Position numbers and translations under genes: made by a program. The notes beneath the pieces are model-generated. The model did no database searches and was not told where the DNA came from. It saw only the letters and a list, made by a program, of their open reading frames with translations. From NCBI GenBank assembly GCA_964649825.1, contig CAZYQW010000104.1:1-32808 (forward strand): a stretch of DNA of 32,808 nt, in the 5' to 3' direction. Source of the stretch: CAZYQW01 sp964649825. GTDB lineage: Bacteria > Planctomycetota > B15-G4 > JADJEK01. Of the stretch, positions 1 to 7,162 are shown in pieces. Within the stretch, counting starts at the first letter, position 1. Each line of letters starts with the position of its first letter.

Positions 1-166
1 CTAGCAGCCCGTGGTGAAAGTGCTTTCGAAGCGAGGCGAGGTCATCGCGACCGAGATCGAGGCGCAGGATCGCAGGCGTACTGCCTGTACGTCGAGGATC
101 CTGCAACGAAGAGATCGGTCGCGAGGGCCCGCCGCAGCCGGAATGACTTCCACCACGGGCTGCGAG
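1..166 (-). repeat. Dispersed palindromic element, copy 1 (MITE-like, full length)
   Basis: Seen: a ~166 bp unit beginning CTAGCAGCCCGTGGTGAAAG and ending with the near-perfect inverse (CTTCCACCACGGGCTGCGAG), giving terminal inverted repeats of about 21 bp. Near the middle an inverted repeat (GATCCTGC/GCAGGATC arms) encloses a second hairpin (CAGGC/GCCTG around AGTAC). The same unit recurs in opposite orientation at 2227-2364 and 32242-32391 with almost identical sequence, so it is a family. It encodes no transposase. Inference: a non-autonomous MITE or REP-like element mobilised in trans. No convincing target-site duplication is visible. The window starts exactly at its edge, as expected if assembly broke at a repeat. 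Confidence 0.85.
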
Positions 167-176
167 GTGGTGGGAG

Positions 177-203
177 TTGACGGCGCCGCGCGCGATCTAC
201 AAC
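177..203 (+). promoter_or_regulatory. Possible ligA promoter giving a leaderless transcript
   Basis: TTGACG at 177-182 and TACAAC at 198-203 resemble sigma-70 -35 and -10 boxes with a short 15 bp spacer. The ATG of ligA is at 214, so a start about 7 bases after the -10 would leave only a few bases of leader. No Shine-Dalgarno sequence precedes the ATG, which fits leaderless translation. Based on sequence match only. Confidence 0.35.
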
Positions 204-213
204 CTCTGCCCCC

Positions 214-2229
214 ATGACCGAAGACGAGAAGGCGCGGATCGAGTCGCTGCGGCGCGAGATCGGCGAGCACAACCACCGCTACTACGTTCTTTCCCGGCCG
301 ACCATCTCGGACGCGGAGTACGACCGGCTCCTGGCCGAGCTCGAGCGGCTGGAGGCGAAGCACCCGGAGCTCGTCGATCCCGAGTCGCCGACCCAGCGCG
401 TCGGCGCGCCCGTCACGTCCGTTGCCAAGGTCGAGCACAGCGAACCGATGCTCTCGCTCCAGAACGCGTTCGACGAGGATGACGTTCGCGAGTGGGAGAA
501 GTCGCTGGAGAACTTCCTGAAGGTCGAATCCCTCGGCAGCGACCTCGTCGGCGAACCGAAGCTCGACGGCGTCTCGGTCGAGGTGATCTACCGGGATGGC
601 GTGCTCGTCCAGGCTTCCACGCGGGGCGACGGCTGGGTCGGCGAGGAGATCACCCACAACGTGCGGACCATTCCGTCGGTTCCGCTGAAGCTGCGCGCGG
701 CGAAGCCTCCGCCGTACCTCGAGCTGCGCGGCGAGGCGGTCATGAAGAAAGCCGTCTTCGCGCGCCTGAACGCCGAGCTCCTGGAGGCCGGCGAGGAGCC
801 GTACGCGAACCCGCGCAACCTGACCTCGGGCACGCTCAAGCAGCTCGATCCGGCCCTTTCGAGCACGCGTCCGCTCGACGTCTACTTCTACGGGATCGGA
901 CGCGTGGTCGGGATCACGCCGCGGACGCAGCGCGAGCTGCTCGCGACCCTGACCGACCTTGGGCTTCACACCAACCTGGAACTGGTGAGGTTCGGCGACC
1001 TCGACGCGATGGTTGCCGCGTACCACGAGCTCCTGCGCTCTCGAAACGACCTCGAGGTCGAGATCGACGGAATGGTCATCAAGGTCGACGACTTCGCGTT
1101 GCGCGAACGGCTCGGCACGCGGTCCCGCAGCCCCCGCTGGGCCGTGGCGGTCAAGTTTCCGGCGCAGCAGGCGACGACGCGAGTCCGTGCGATCCGAGTC
1201 CAGGTGGGGAGGCTCGGGACGCTCACCCCGGTCGCCGACCTCGAGCCGGTGGAGGTGTCGGGCGTTACCGTGTCGCACGCGACTCTCCACAACGAGGATC
1301 AGATCCGCCGGCTCGACGTCCGCGAGGGAGACACCGTCTTCATCGAGCGCGCCGGCGACGTGATCCCGAAGGTGGTCGCGGTCGTCAAGGAGAACCGATC
1401 GGGGAACGAGGTGCCGTTCTCGATGCCGAAGACGTGTCCGGAGTGCGGAACGACGGTGACGCGCGAAGAGGGCGGCGTCTACGTGCGCTGCCCGAACCGG
1501 AAGTGTCCGGCGCGGCTCTTCTCCCGACTCCAGCACTTCGTGTCACGCGGCGCGCTCGACATCGATGGGCTCGGCCCGAAGCTGATCGAGCAGCTCATCG
1601 CACGGGATCTCGTTCGTGACGAGGCGGACATCTACCGGCTCGAACGGGATCAGCTCATCGTGCTCGAGCGGATGGGGGAGAAGTCGGTGGACAACCTCTT
1701 GACGGCGATCGACGTGGCGCGCACTCCCCCGTTGCCGCGGCTGCTCTTCGCGTTCGGGATCCCCCACGTCGGCGAGCACGTGGCCGAGGTCATCGCCGAC
1801 CACTTCGGGACGGTCGACGCCCTCGCCGAGGCGACGGTCGAGGAGATGGAATCGGTGAAGGGGATCGGACCCGAGGTCGCCGCCTCCCTGTCCGCCTGGT
1901 TCGACGACGACGAGAACCGGCGGCTGATCGGCGAGCTGAAGGAGCTTGGACTCGCGCCGCGGCGAGCCGCGCGCGGCGCCGCGGCGAGCGGCGACGGCCC
2001 GTTCAGCGGGCGGACGGTGTTGTTCACCGGAACCCTTCAAGGCATGACGCGAGCCGAGGCCGAGGCGAAAGTGAAGGCGCTCGGCGGTCGCGTGCTGAAG
2101 GCGGTCTCGCCGGGCCTGCAGATCCTCGTCGTCGGGGAGAAGCCCGGCTCGAAGCTGAAGAAGGCGCGGGACCTCGGGATCGAGGTCCTGACGGAGGCGG
2201 AGTTCCTCGAGCGTCTCTCCGCGAGGTAG
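214..2229 (+). CDS. ligA: NAD+-dependent DNA ligase LigA
   Basis: Seals nicks in duplex DNA during replication and repair using NAD+. The 671 residues are full length for the family. The order is canonical: Ia domain with HxxYY/DAEYD near residues 20-37, adenylation domain with the nucleophile lysine K116 in the KLDG motif, OB fold, a four-cysteine zinc finger (C408, C411, C426, C431), helix-hairpin-helix repeats (roughly 440-580) and a C-terminal BRCT domain (about 590-671). ATG at 214 is chosen because the N-terminal domain begins immediately; it has no Shine-Dalgarno and may be leaderless. Copies of a dispersed element lie on both sides, in opposite orientation, and the downstream copy supplies the TAG stop codon. 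The coding sequence is intact. Confidence 0.98.
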   Translation: MTEDEKARIESLRREIGEHNHRYYVLSRPTISDAEYDRLLAELERLEAKHPELVDPESPTQRVGAPVTSVAKVEHSEPMLSLQNAFDEDDVREWEKSLENFLKVESLGSDLVGEPKLDGVSVEVIYRDGVLVQASTRGDGWVGEEITHNVRTIPSVPLKLRAAKPPPYLELRGEAVMKKAVFARLNAELLEAGEEPYANPRNLTSGTLKQLDPALSSTRPLDVYFYGIGRVVGITPRTQRELLATLTDLGLHTNLELVRFGDLDAMVAAYHELLRSRNDLEVEIDGMVIKVDDFALRERLGTRSRSPRWAVAVKFPAQQATTRVRAIRVQVGRLGTLTPVADLEPVEVSGVTVSHATLHNEDQIRRLDVREGDTVFIERAGDVIPKVVAVVKENRSGNEVPFSMPKTCPECGTTVTREEGGVYVRCPNRKCPARLFSRLQHFVSRGALDIDGLGPKLIEQLIARDLVRDEADIYRLERDQLIVLERMGEKSVDNLLTAIDVARTPPLPRLLFAFGIPHVGEHVAEVIADHFGTVDALAEATVEEMESVKGIGPEVAASLSAWFDDDENRRLIGELKELGLAPRRAARGAAASGDGPFSGRTVLFTGTLQGMTRAEAEAKVKALGGRVLKAVSPGLQILVVGEKPGSKLKKARDLGIEVLTEAEFLERLSAR

Positions 2230-2364
2230 CAGCCCGGGCCCTCGCGACCGATCTCTTCGTTGCAGGATCCTCGCCGTACAGGCAGTACGCCTGCGGTCCT
2301 GCGCCTCGATCTCGGTCGCGATGACCTCGCCTCGCTTCGAAAGTACTTCACCACGGGCTGCTAG
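2227..2364 (+). repeat. Dispersed palindromic element, copy 2 (internally deleted)
   Basis: Same family as 1-166, in the opposite orientation. The left terminal repeat is cut: the sequence runs from TAGCAGCCCG directly to GGCCCTCGCG, losing about 25 bp present in the other copies. The right terminal repeat (CACCACGGGCTGCTAG) is complete apart from a one-base loss just inside it. The central hairpin is retained. The first three bases of the element are the TAG stop codon of ligA, so it sits flush against that gene's 3' end. Confidence 0.85.
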
Positions 2365-2814
2365 GCGGCGCCGAGCGTCCGCGCCCCGTGACAGTGTTAC
2401 CGGGAGCGCCGGGGCACCCCCACTGAGCCGCGGGCCTGCTTCCAACCGGCCTGCCTCCAATCTGAAGATCTTGCTCGAACCCGTGATTTCGAACCTGTAT
2501 GAGGTGCCGAGGCAACGGGGCCAGGCGGACACCTCGTCGGAGGCGTCGCGTCGATGAATGCGATGCATGCGAAGTGACGCGGTCACCCTGTGACCGCGAG
2601 AATCAGTGACCTCGAGAAATCGTGCGGCTTCGAGAGCGCGCCGCCGACGAGCGCCCGACACCTGGAGACGACCCGGCAATCAATGGAGGTGCTGCGGTTC
2701 CCGGGTGTTGTTGTTTTTCGGCAACGAGTTTGCAAAGGAATCTTCATTCCCGGGTCCGGCGGTTCCGATTCGCGCGGCCTGATCCGGTATGAACCTCGCG
2801 CGAAGGAGGAGAAG
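2365..2814. other. Intergenic region between the repeat and the secretin-like pair
   Basis: No supported gene is visible. The region holds a perfect 9 bp inverted repeat at 2578-2598 (CGCGGTCAC, loop CCT, GTGACCGCG) with no T-run after it, so it is more likely an operator or RNA hairpin than a terminator. A GTG at 2590 is in frame with the next gene but lies inside that hairpin and precedes a non-conserved stretch; the well-supported start is at 2815. A lower-GC patch at about 2705-2750 is the likeliest promoter region, but no clear -35/-10 pair stands out. Confidence 0.5.
2803..2809 (+). promoter_or_regulatory. Strong ribosome binding site deciding the start at 2815
   Basis: AAGGAGG lies five bases before ATG 2815 and is followed by a typical signal peptide. 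This fixes the start of the first secretin-like gene at 2815 rather than at the upstream in-frame GTG (2590). Confidence 0.85.
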
Positions 2815-4401
2815 ATGAGAGTTGCTCCGATCCGCGTGGCCATTGTGGCCGTCGCGGCGTGCTGCGGCGTGATCCGCGGCCAGGGGATGAACCCACTCCT
2901 GGACGCGGCCCCTGACGAGCTTCCCACCAACGTCGTGAAGGTACTGCGAACCAGCAACAAAGAACAGATCAACCGCTACGTTCCGAAGGTCTACGACTTC
3001 AAGAACGTGAATCCATACGCGGCGATCCGCCAGATCCGACGCGTCATGGAGATCGAGGAAAGCGCGTGGTTCTCGTTCGCGTCGCCGGAAATGAACAGCG
3101 GCAAGCTCCTGGTCATCGTTCCCGAGTATCAGATCCCAGGTCTCGACCAGCTCGTGGCGACGATCGACGTCCCCGAGTTCACGTCGTCGTCGGGCACGAA
3201 GCGCGTCTACTACCGGCTCAGGCACCGCGACGCGTTCGACACGAACTTCAGCGGCCCCGCGCTCCTCGAAGGGACCCCGACCGCGTTGATCATGCCCGAC
3301 ATCCAGACGAACTCGATCCTGATCGAGGACGCGCCGTCCGGCGTCACGCGGATCACGGATGCGGTCGTCAGCGACTACGACCAGCCGACTCCGCAGTGCG
3401 AGGCGCACCTCTCGGTGTACGAAGTCGACATCACGGACGACGGGCAGCTCGGCCTCGACTACGTGGCATGGAAGAACGGCCCGGGGCGCAACCTGTTCGC
3501 CCTCGGCGCGTTCGCGCAGCGCGAGAAGATCAGCACGCTCGACGGAGGCGCGACGGCGCTCCTCTATAACTCCGGCAAGAACACCGCCAACCTGTCCGGC
3601 AACCTGTTCGAGAGCACCGGCCGCAACGGGGCGTTCTTCTACGACCTGCCGTCGGCGTACTTCGACTACCTGGTCACGCAGGGGCGTGCGAGGATCGTGA
3701 CGAAGAGCAAGCTCGTCACGTTGAACCGCAACACCGCGTTCCTCGAAGTCGGCGATGACATCCTGTTCTACAACGTGAACCACAACCCGGACCTCCGTGC
3801 CGGCTCGCGCCTCGTGCCGCTCGACCCGTACGGCGACCTCGAGGCGGTGGTCGACACGGGCGCGGCGGGTCAGGTGACGGACGACTTCGGCGTCCTCGTC
3901 GCGGATCACCCGGACAACCGAACGGTCGTTCCGATGCTTCAGGAGCGCGCGCTCGGCCTGGTGTCGACCGGGTTCTTCTTCCAGTTCATTCCCACCATCA
4001 ACCAGATCGGATGCACGATCGACATGATCGCGAGCGTGGTCGACCACACCGGATACGCGGACAACGGCACGCCGACGCTCGCGAGCCGTTCGATCGACAC
4101 GACGTTCAAGATCCCGCACGACGGGCGGACGATCACGATCGGCGGGCTCTCGCGCACGCAGCGCATCGACTCGGCGAACAAGATGCCGTGGCTCGGGGAC
4201 ATCCCGGTGCTGGGCTACCTGTTCGGCGGGGAATCCCGGCTCGAGCACAAGGCGTCGGTCTTCATGGTCCTCTCGGCCCGCGTCGCCGAGGCCGGCGTGA
4301 ACAACGCGAGCGCCGAGGACCTGGAGATCGCCGATCGGGCGTCGCGCAACGCGTCGACGCGGACCAAAGAGAACAACCCGGGCTTCCTGAACCCCAACTG
4401 A
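2815..4401 (+). CDS. Exported secretin-domain protein, paralogue A
   Basis: 528 residues from ATG 2815. Residues 1-23 form a signal peptide, so the product is exported. The C-terminal third matches the secretin (type II/III secretion system protein) fold: a GLVSTGFFFQFIPTI segment, an LASRSI..TTFKIPHDGRTITIGGL stretch, and the hallmark PWLGDIPVLGYLF before a final membrane-strand-like segment. The N-terminal half is not a recognisable GspD N0-N3 series. It shares VVKVLR, YEVD and WKNGPGR motifs with the next gene, so the two are paralogues. The intergenic gap is only 19 bases, implying one operon. No pilotin, ATPase or pseudopilin gene is adjacent, so a link to type II secretion or pili is unproven; an outer-membrane ring or channel is the best guess. 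Confidence 0.8.
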   Translation: MRVAPIRVAIVAVAACCGVIRGQGMNPLLDAAPDELPTNVVKVLRTSNKEQINRYVPKVYDFKNVNPYAAIRQIRRVMEIEESAWFSFASPEMNSGKLLVIVPEYQIPGLDQLVATIDVPEFTSSSGTKRVYYRLRHRDAFDTNFSGPALLEGTPTALIMPDIQTNSILIEDAPSGVTRITDAVVSDYDQPTPQCEAHLSVYEVDITDDGQLGLDYVAWKNGPGRNLFALGAFAQREKISTLDGGATALLYNSGKNTANLSGNLFESTGRNGAFFYDLPSAYFDYLVTQGRARIVTKSKLVTLNRNTAFLEVGDDILFYNVNHNPDLRAGSRLVPLDPYGDLEAVVDTGAAGQVTDDFGVLVADHPDNRTVVPMLQERALGLVSTGFFFQFIPTINQIGCTIDMIASVVDHTGYADNGTPTLASRSIDTTFKIPHDGRTITIGGLSRTQRIDSANKMPWLGDIPVLGYLFGGESRLEHKASVFMVLSARVAEAGVNNASAEDLEIADRASRNASTRTKENNPGFLNPN

Positions 4402-4420
4402 TCAAAGGAGAGCGAGAACG

Positions 4421-6100
4421 ATGAACCGAACGATTCTCATCGTCGCGGGCGCATTGCTCGCGGTCCCGGGTGCGCTGAGCGCGCAGAGCCCGTTCCGAGG
4501 CCCGAACGAGGGCAGCGGCATCCAGACGCGAGTCGGCAACCCGAGCCCGGATGGAGGCTTCTCGGCCCTCCAGACGAACAGTCGCATCGATGACTACTTC
4601 AACCAGGACGATCAGATCAACATCAACCCGGACACGGGGGTGGTGAAGGTGCTGCGCGTCAATGAGAAGAACCTGATCAACGACTTCGTGACCGCGGTGT
4701 TCCCGATCGAGAACGTCTTCCCCCGCGAGGTCCGCAACGTGATGCGGACGGTGACGGGCAAGGAGGGCGGCCGGGCCGAGGTGATCCGCGACAAGACCAA
4801 CAACCGCGCCTACGTCCAGGTGATCTGCCCGAAGTTCCAGCTCCCGTGGATCCAGCAGGCCGTCGCCGCGCTCGACGTCGACTGGCTCGAGCAGGCCCGC
4901 GACGGGTCGGTGAGCGGGCGCTACTACACCAAGTACCGTCCCGCCATCTCGATCGACGCGTTCGCTTCGCTGTACGCGGGCGAAGGGGCGACGCAGGTCG
5001 ACTTCAACAACAGCATGGTGCTGCGCCGGGACGAGCCGTACCGCGTCGAGTCGTACCTGAAAGCGGCGGAGACGATCGACATCCCGTCGCCGCAGGCACT
5101 GCTGAAGTTCATGATCTACGAGGTCGACACGAACAACGACCTGAAGCTGGGTGTCGACTGGATCGCGTGGAAGAACGGACCGGGTCGCTCGCTCTTCGAG
5201 CTGATCTGGACCGGTCAGAACTCGCACCACCGCTACGACAACGCGACCGGGTTCTTCGACCCGAACCTGGGGGCGTTCACGGTGCTGACGCCGGGCAACC
5301 ACAACAGCTTCAACCTGAACTCGACGCAGCACCTCCTGTCGGCGAACTACCTCCTCACCTCGGCGTACCTCGACTTCCTGCGCGTGAAAGGGAAGGCCCG
5401 CGTCCTCGCCGAGCCGGAGATCTTCGTGCTGACCGGCGTGCCGGCCACGTGGAACGCGGTCGACCAGTTCCTCGCGTTCGAGGCGACGCCGGCCGAGCCG
5501 AACGCGTTCGGGATCGTGCCGCAGCGACTCAACAAGACCACCGTCTCGGAGTACTCGATCTACGACCCGAGCGCGTTCACGACCAACTCGGACTTCGCGG
5601 CTCACAACCGGTTCTTGTCGCACGGGATCCGCGGCGAGCTGGGGATCTTCCTGGAAGTGACGGCGGTCATCGGGACGGAGTCGTCGGAGGTCGAGATCGA
5701 GCTCGAATCGACGGATCTGGCCGGGACGACGCCGCAGGGCACGCCGATCATCACGTCGCGCCACATCGTGACGAAGATCCGGCTGGTCGACGGCCAGCCG
5801 TTCGTCTTCGGCGGCCTCACGCGCGACGAGGACGTCGCCGCGAACAACAAGGCGCCCTGGCTCGGCGACATCCCGATCATCGGCTACCTGTTCGGTCAGG
5901 AGACCTCGAGCGCCCGGCGCAAGGAGCTCGTGATCACGTGCGTGCCGCACTTCTATCAGGGTTGCCCGAAGGAAGTGACCGATCCGCTCGAGGTCGACAC
6001 GATCGCGATGGCGACCGGCGAGAAGGAGATCGTGATGCCGGAGAACTGCTTCGGCTTCGATCAATGGCTGTTCGACACCGTCGAGCACCCGAAGGAATAG
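4421..6100 (+). CDS. Exported secretin-domain protein, paralogue B
   Basis: 559 residues. ATG 4421 is preceded by AAAGGAG at 4404-4410 and followed by a signal peptide ending near residue 22 (LSAQ). The layout repeats that of the preceding gene: an N-terminal VVKVLRVNEKN block, a central YEVD...GVDWIAWKNGPGRS block, then a secretin C-terminus with TSRHIVTKIRLVDGQPFVFGGLTRD and PWLGDIPIIGYLFG, followed by the RRKELVITCVPH strand typical of secretin ends. A C-terminal extension of about 45 residues follows. It is co-transcribed with paralogue A and closed by a strong hairpin. The pair probably forms hetero- or homo-oligomeric outer-membrane rings; the substrate is unknown. Confidence 0.8.
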   Translation: MNRTILIVAGALLAVPGALSAQSPFRGPNEGSGIQTRVGNPSPDGGFSALQTNSRIDDYFNQDDQININPDTGVVKVLRVNEKNLINDFVTAVFPIENVFPREVRNVMRTVTGKEGGRAEVIRDKTNNRAYVQVICPKFQLPWIQQAVAALDVDWLEQARDGSVSGRYYTKYRPAISIDAFASLYAGEGATQVDFNNSMVLRRDEPYRVESYLKAAETIDIPSPQALLKFMIYEVDTNNDLKLGVDWIAWKNGPGRSLFELIWTGQNSHHRYDNATGFFDPNLGAFTVLTPGNHNSFNLNSTQHLLSANYLLTSAYLDFLRVKGKARVLAEPEIFVLTGVPATWNAVDQFLAFEATPAEPNAFGIVPQRLNKTTVSEYSIYDPSAFTTNSDFAAHNRFLSHGIRGELGIFLEVTAVIGTESSEVEIELESTDLAGTTPQGTPIITSRHIVTKIRLVDGQPFVFGGLTRDEDVAANNKAPWLGDIPIIGYLFGQETSSARRKELVITCVPHFYQGCPKEVTDPLEVDTIAMATGEKEIVMPENCFGFDQWLFDTVEHPKE

Positions 6101-6125
6101 CGCTCCGTCCAAGCGCGTCCAGCGT

Positions 6126-6159
6126 ACGGGGTCGACGCCGCTCGCGGCGTCGGCCCCGT
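6126..6159. terminator. Bidirectional hairpin between convergent genes
   Basis: ACGGGGTCGACGCCG and CGGCGTCGGCCCCGT form a 15 bp stem (one T-G wobble) closed by CTCG. It lies 26 bases after the second secretin gene and 28 bases before the end of the minus-strand lipoprotein gene, so it could stop both. The T-tract is weak on both sides. Confidence 0.7.
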
Positions 6160-6186
6160 TCTCGTCGAGGGAGAGTACCGTCGACC

Positions 6187-6357
6187 TCAGCTCCGCGAAC
6201 GACGACGCCAGGCGACGAAGAAGAAGATCGGGATGACGACGAGCGCGACGACCATGAAGCCGAACAGCGCCTTGCCGAACGGGGCCGCCTCGGCGGGCGT
6301 GCATCCCGCGAGCACGATCGATGCGATCAGGAGCTGAGACGTTCTTCGAATCTTCAT
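6187..6357 (-). CDS. Small membrane-anchored lipoprotein (56 aa)
   Basis: Read on the minus strand from ATG 6357 to TGA 6187-6189. A short basic N-terminus and hydrophobic core end in a lipobox LAGC, with the lipidated cysteine at residue 19. A short linker (TPAEAAPFGKAL), one hydrophobic helix (GFMVVALVVIPIFFFVAW) and a basic tail RRRSRS follow. GAGGAG stands about ten bases before the ATG. It is the last gene of the minus-strand set beginning at 9743, 25 bases after the previous gene. I do not recognise the family; the position suggests a small accessory subunit of that membrane system. Confidence 0.7.
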   Translation of the reverse strand: MKIRRTSQLLIASIVLAGCTPAEAAPFGKALFGFMVVALVVIPIFFFVAWRRRSRS

Positions 6358-6382
6358 CGGCGAGTTCTCCTCGGGCGACCGG

Positions 6383-6625
6383 TCAGGAAGACATGCGTTC
6401 CACCAAACGAAAAATGCCCATGAGCGAGAGTGACACGAACCCCGCTCCGATCAGAACCAGAACGACTCCGATGATCCGCCCGGGCGTTCCGCGGGCGACA
6501 CGTTCCGGCAGGGAAGGGATTCCGCGATCCAGGACGCCCGCCAGCCCGAGTCGGAGGATCGTCCAGAACCCGACGGCGAACAGCGCCACGATGTAGAAGA
6601 CGAGGTCGATGATCGGCGTTTCCAT
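6383..6625 (-). CDS. Small two-helix membrane protein (80 aa), unknown function
   Basis: Begins METPIIDLVFYIVALF with one membrane helix (about residues 5-27), then a short polar loop (LDRGIPSLPERVARGTPGR) and a second helix (about 50-72), ending ERMSS. Its ATG abuts the stop codon of the preceding gene with no gap, so it is translationally coupled to it. No family recognised. The context, downstream of an exported CopC-like protein and a polyferredoxin, suggests a small subunit of the same membrane assembly. Confidence 0.7.
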   Translation of the reverse strand: METPIIDLVFYIVALFAVGFWTILRLGLAGVLDRGIPSLPERVARGTPGRIIGVVLVLIGAGFVSLSLMGIFRLVERMSS

Positions 6626-7159
6626 TCAGACGGGCTCCGTCGCCGCGCGGCGGTGTCGTGCAACTGCCTTCAGGAAGAGGAATCCGACCGCCACGAACGG
6701 GAACAGGTAGAGGACGAAATCGAGCACTGGGCCCTGCCCCGGCGGCGTCACCGCCACCTCGGTCTCCGTCTCGCCGCCGCCCCGCTCGCTCCCGAACTCG
6801 AACCGCACGCGCCAGCTCTCCTCGGTCTCGAACGGCACTTCGGCGACGAACATCTGTCGACCCGATCGGCGCGGCTGCAGTCGCGCGTCGTGCCCTCGTT
6901 CAGGGAGACGCCGATCGGCCGGCTGCACGAAGATCCGAACTCGGCTCTGATCGGGAAGCGGCGCCTCGTCGTCCGGTGGCTCCAGGTAGACGAAGAACGT
7001 CCCGATGCCGACGTCCGGATCCCCCCACACGGAGACGAGGAACGGCCCGACCGTCTGATCGACGATGATCGGATAGGGGGGGCCCTCATGGGCCTGGACC
7101 GGCGCGCCGAGAAGGGCCGCGCCGAGGAAGATCATTCGGGCGCGTCGTGCGAACCGCAT
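6626..7159 (-). CDS. Exported CopC-like beta-sandwich protein with C-terminal membrane anchor
   Basis: 177 residues. A signal peptide ends PVQA, and predicted cleavage exposes His24 (HEGPPYP) as the mature N-terminus, as in copper proteins that bind metal through an N-terminal histidine. A beta-rich region follows (PFLVSVWGDPDVGIGTFFVYLEP, VRIFVQPAD, QMFVAEVPFETEESWRVRFEF), compatible with a CopC/YtkA-type immunoglobulin-like fold. One membrane helix (VLDFVLYLFPFVAVGFLFL, about 145-165) and a basic tail place the domain outside the membrane. It starts three bases after the polyferredoxin stop. Copper binding is inferred from the N-terminal histidine and neighbours; no classical Met-rich motif is present. 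Confidence 0.65.
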   Translation of the reverse strand: MRFARRARMIFLGAALLGAPVQAHEGPPYPIIVDQTVGPFLVSVWGDPDVGIGTFFVYLEPPDDEAPLPDQSRVRIFVQPADRRLPERGHDARLQPRRSGRQMFVAEVPFETEESWRVRFEFGSERGGGETETEVAVTPPGQGPVLDFVLYLFPFVAVGFLFLKAVARHRRAATEPV

Positions 7160-7162
7160 GAT

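Noticed and set aside
1..1536. Long antisense reading frame opposite ligA, and similar long frames opposite most genes
   Set aside because: Arg/Asp/Val-rich low-complexity translations mirroring real genes, without family motifs or ribosome sites; expected in very GC-rich DNA.
2450..2525. tRNA-like T-arm motifs (GGTTCGA repeated on the minus strand)
   Set aside because: No acceptor stem, D-arm or anticodon stem can be folded around them.
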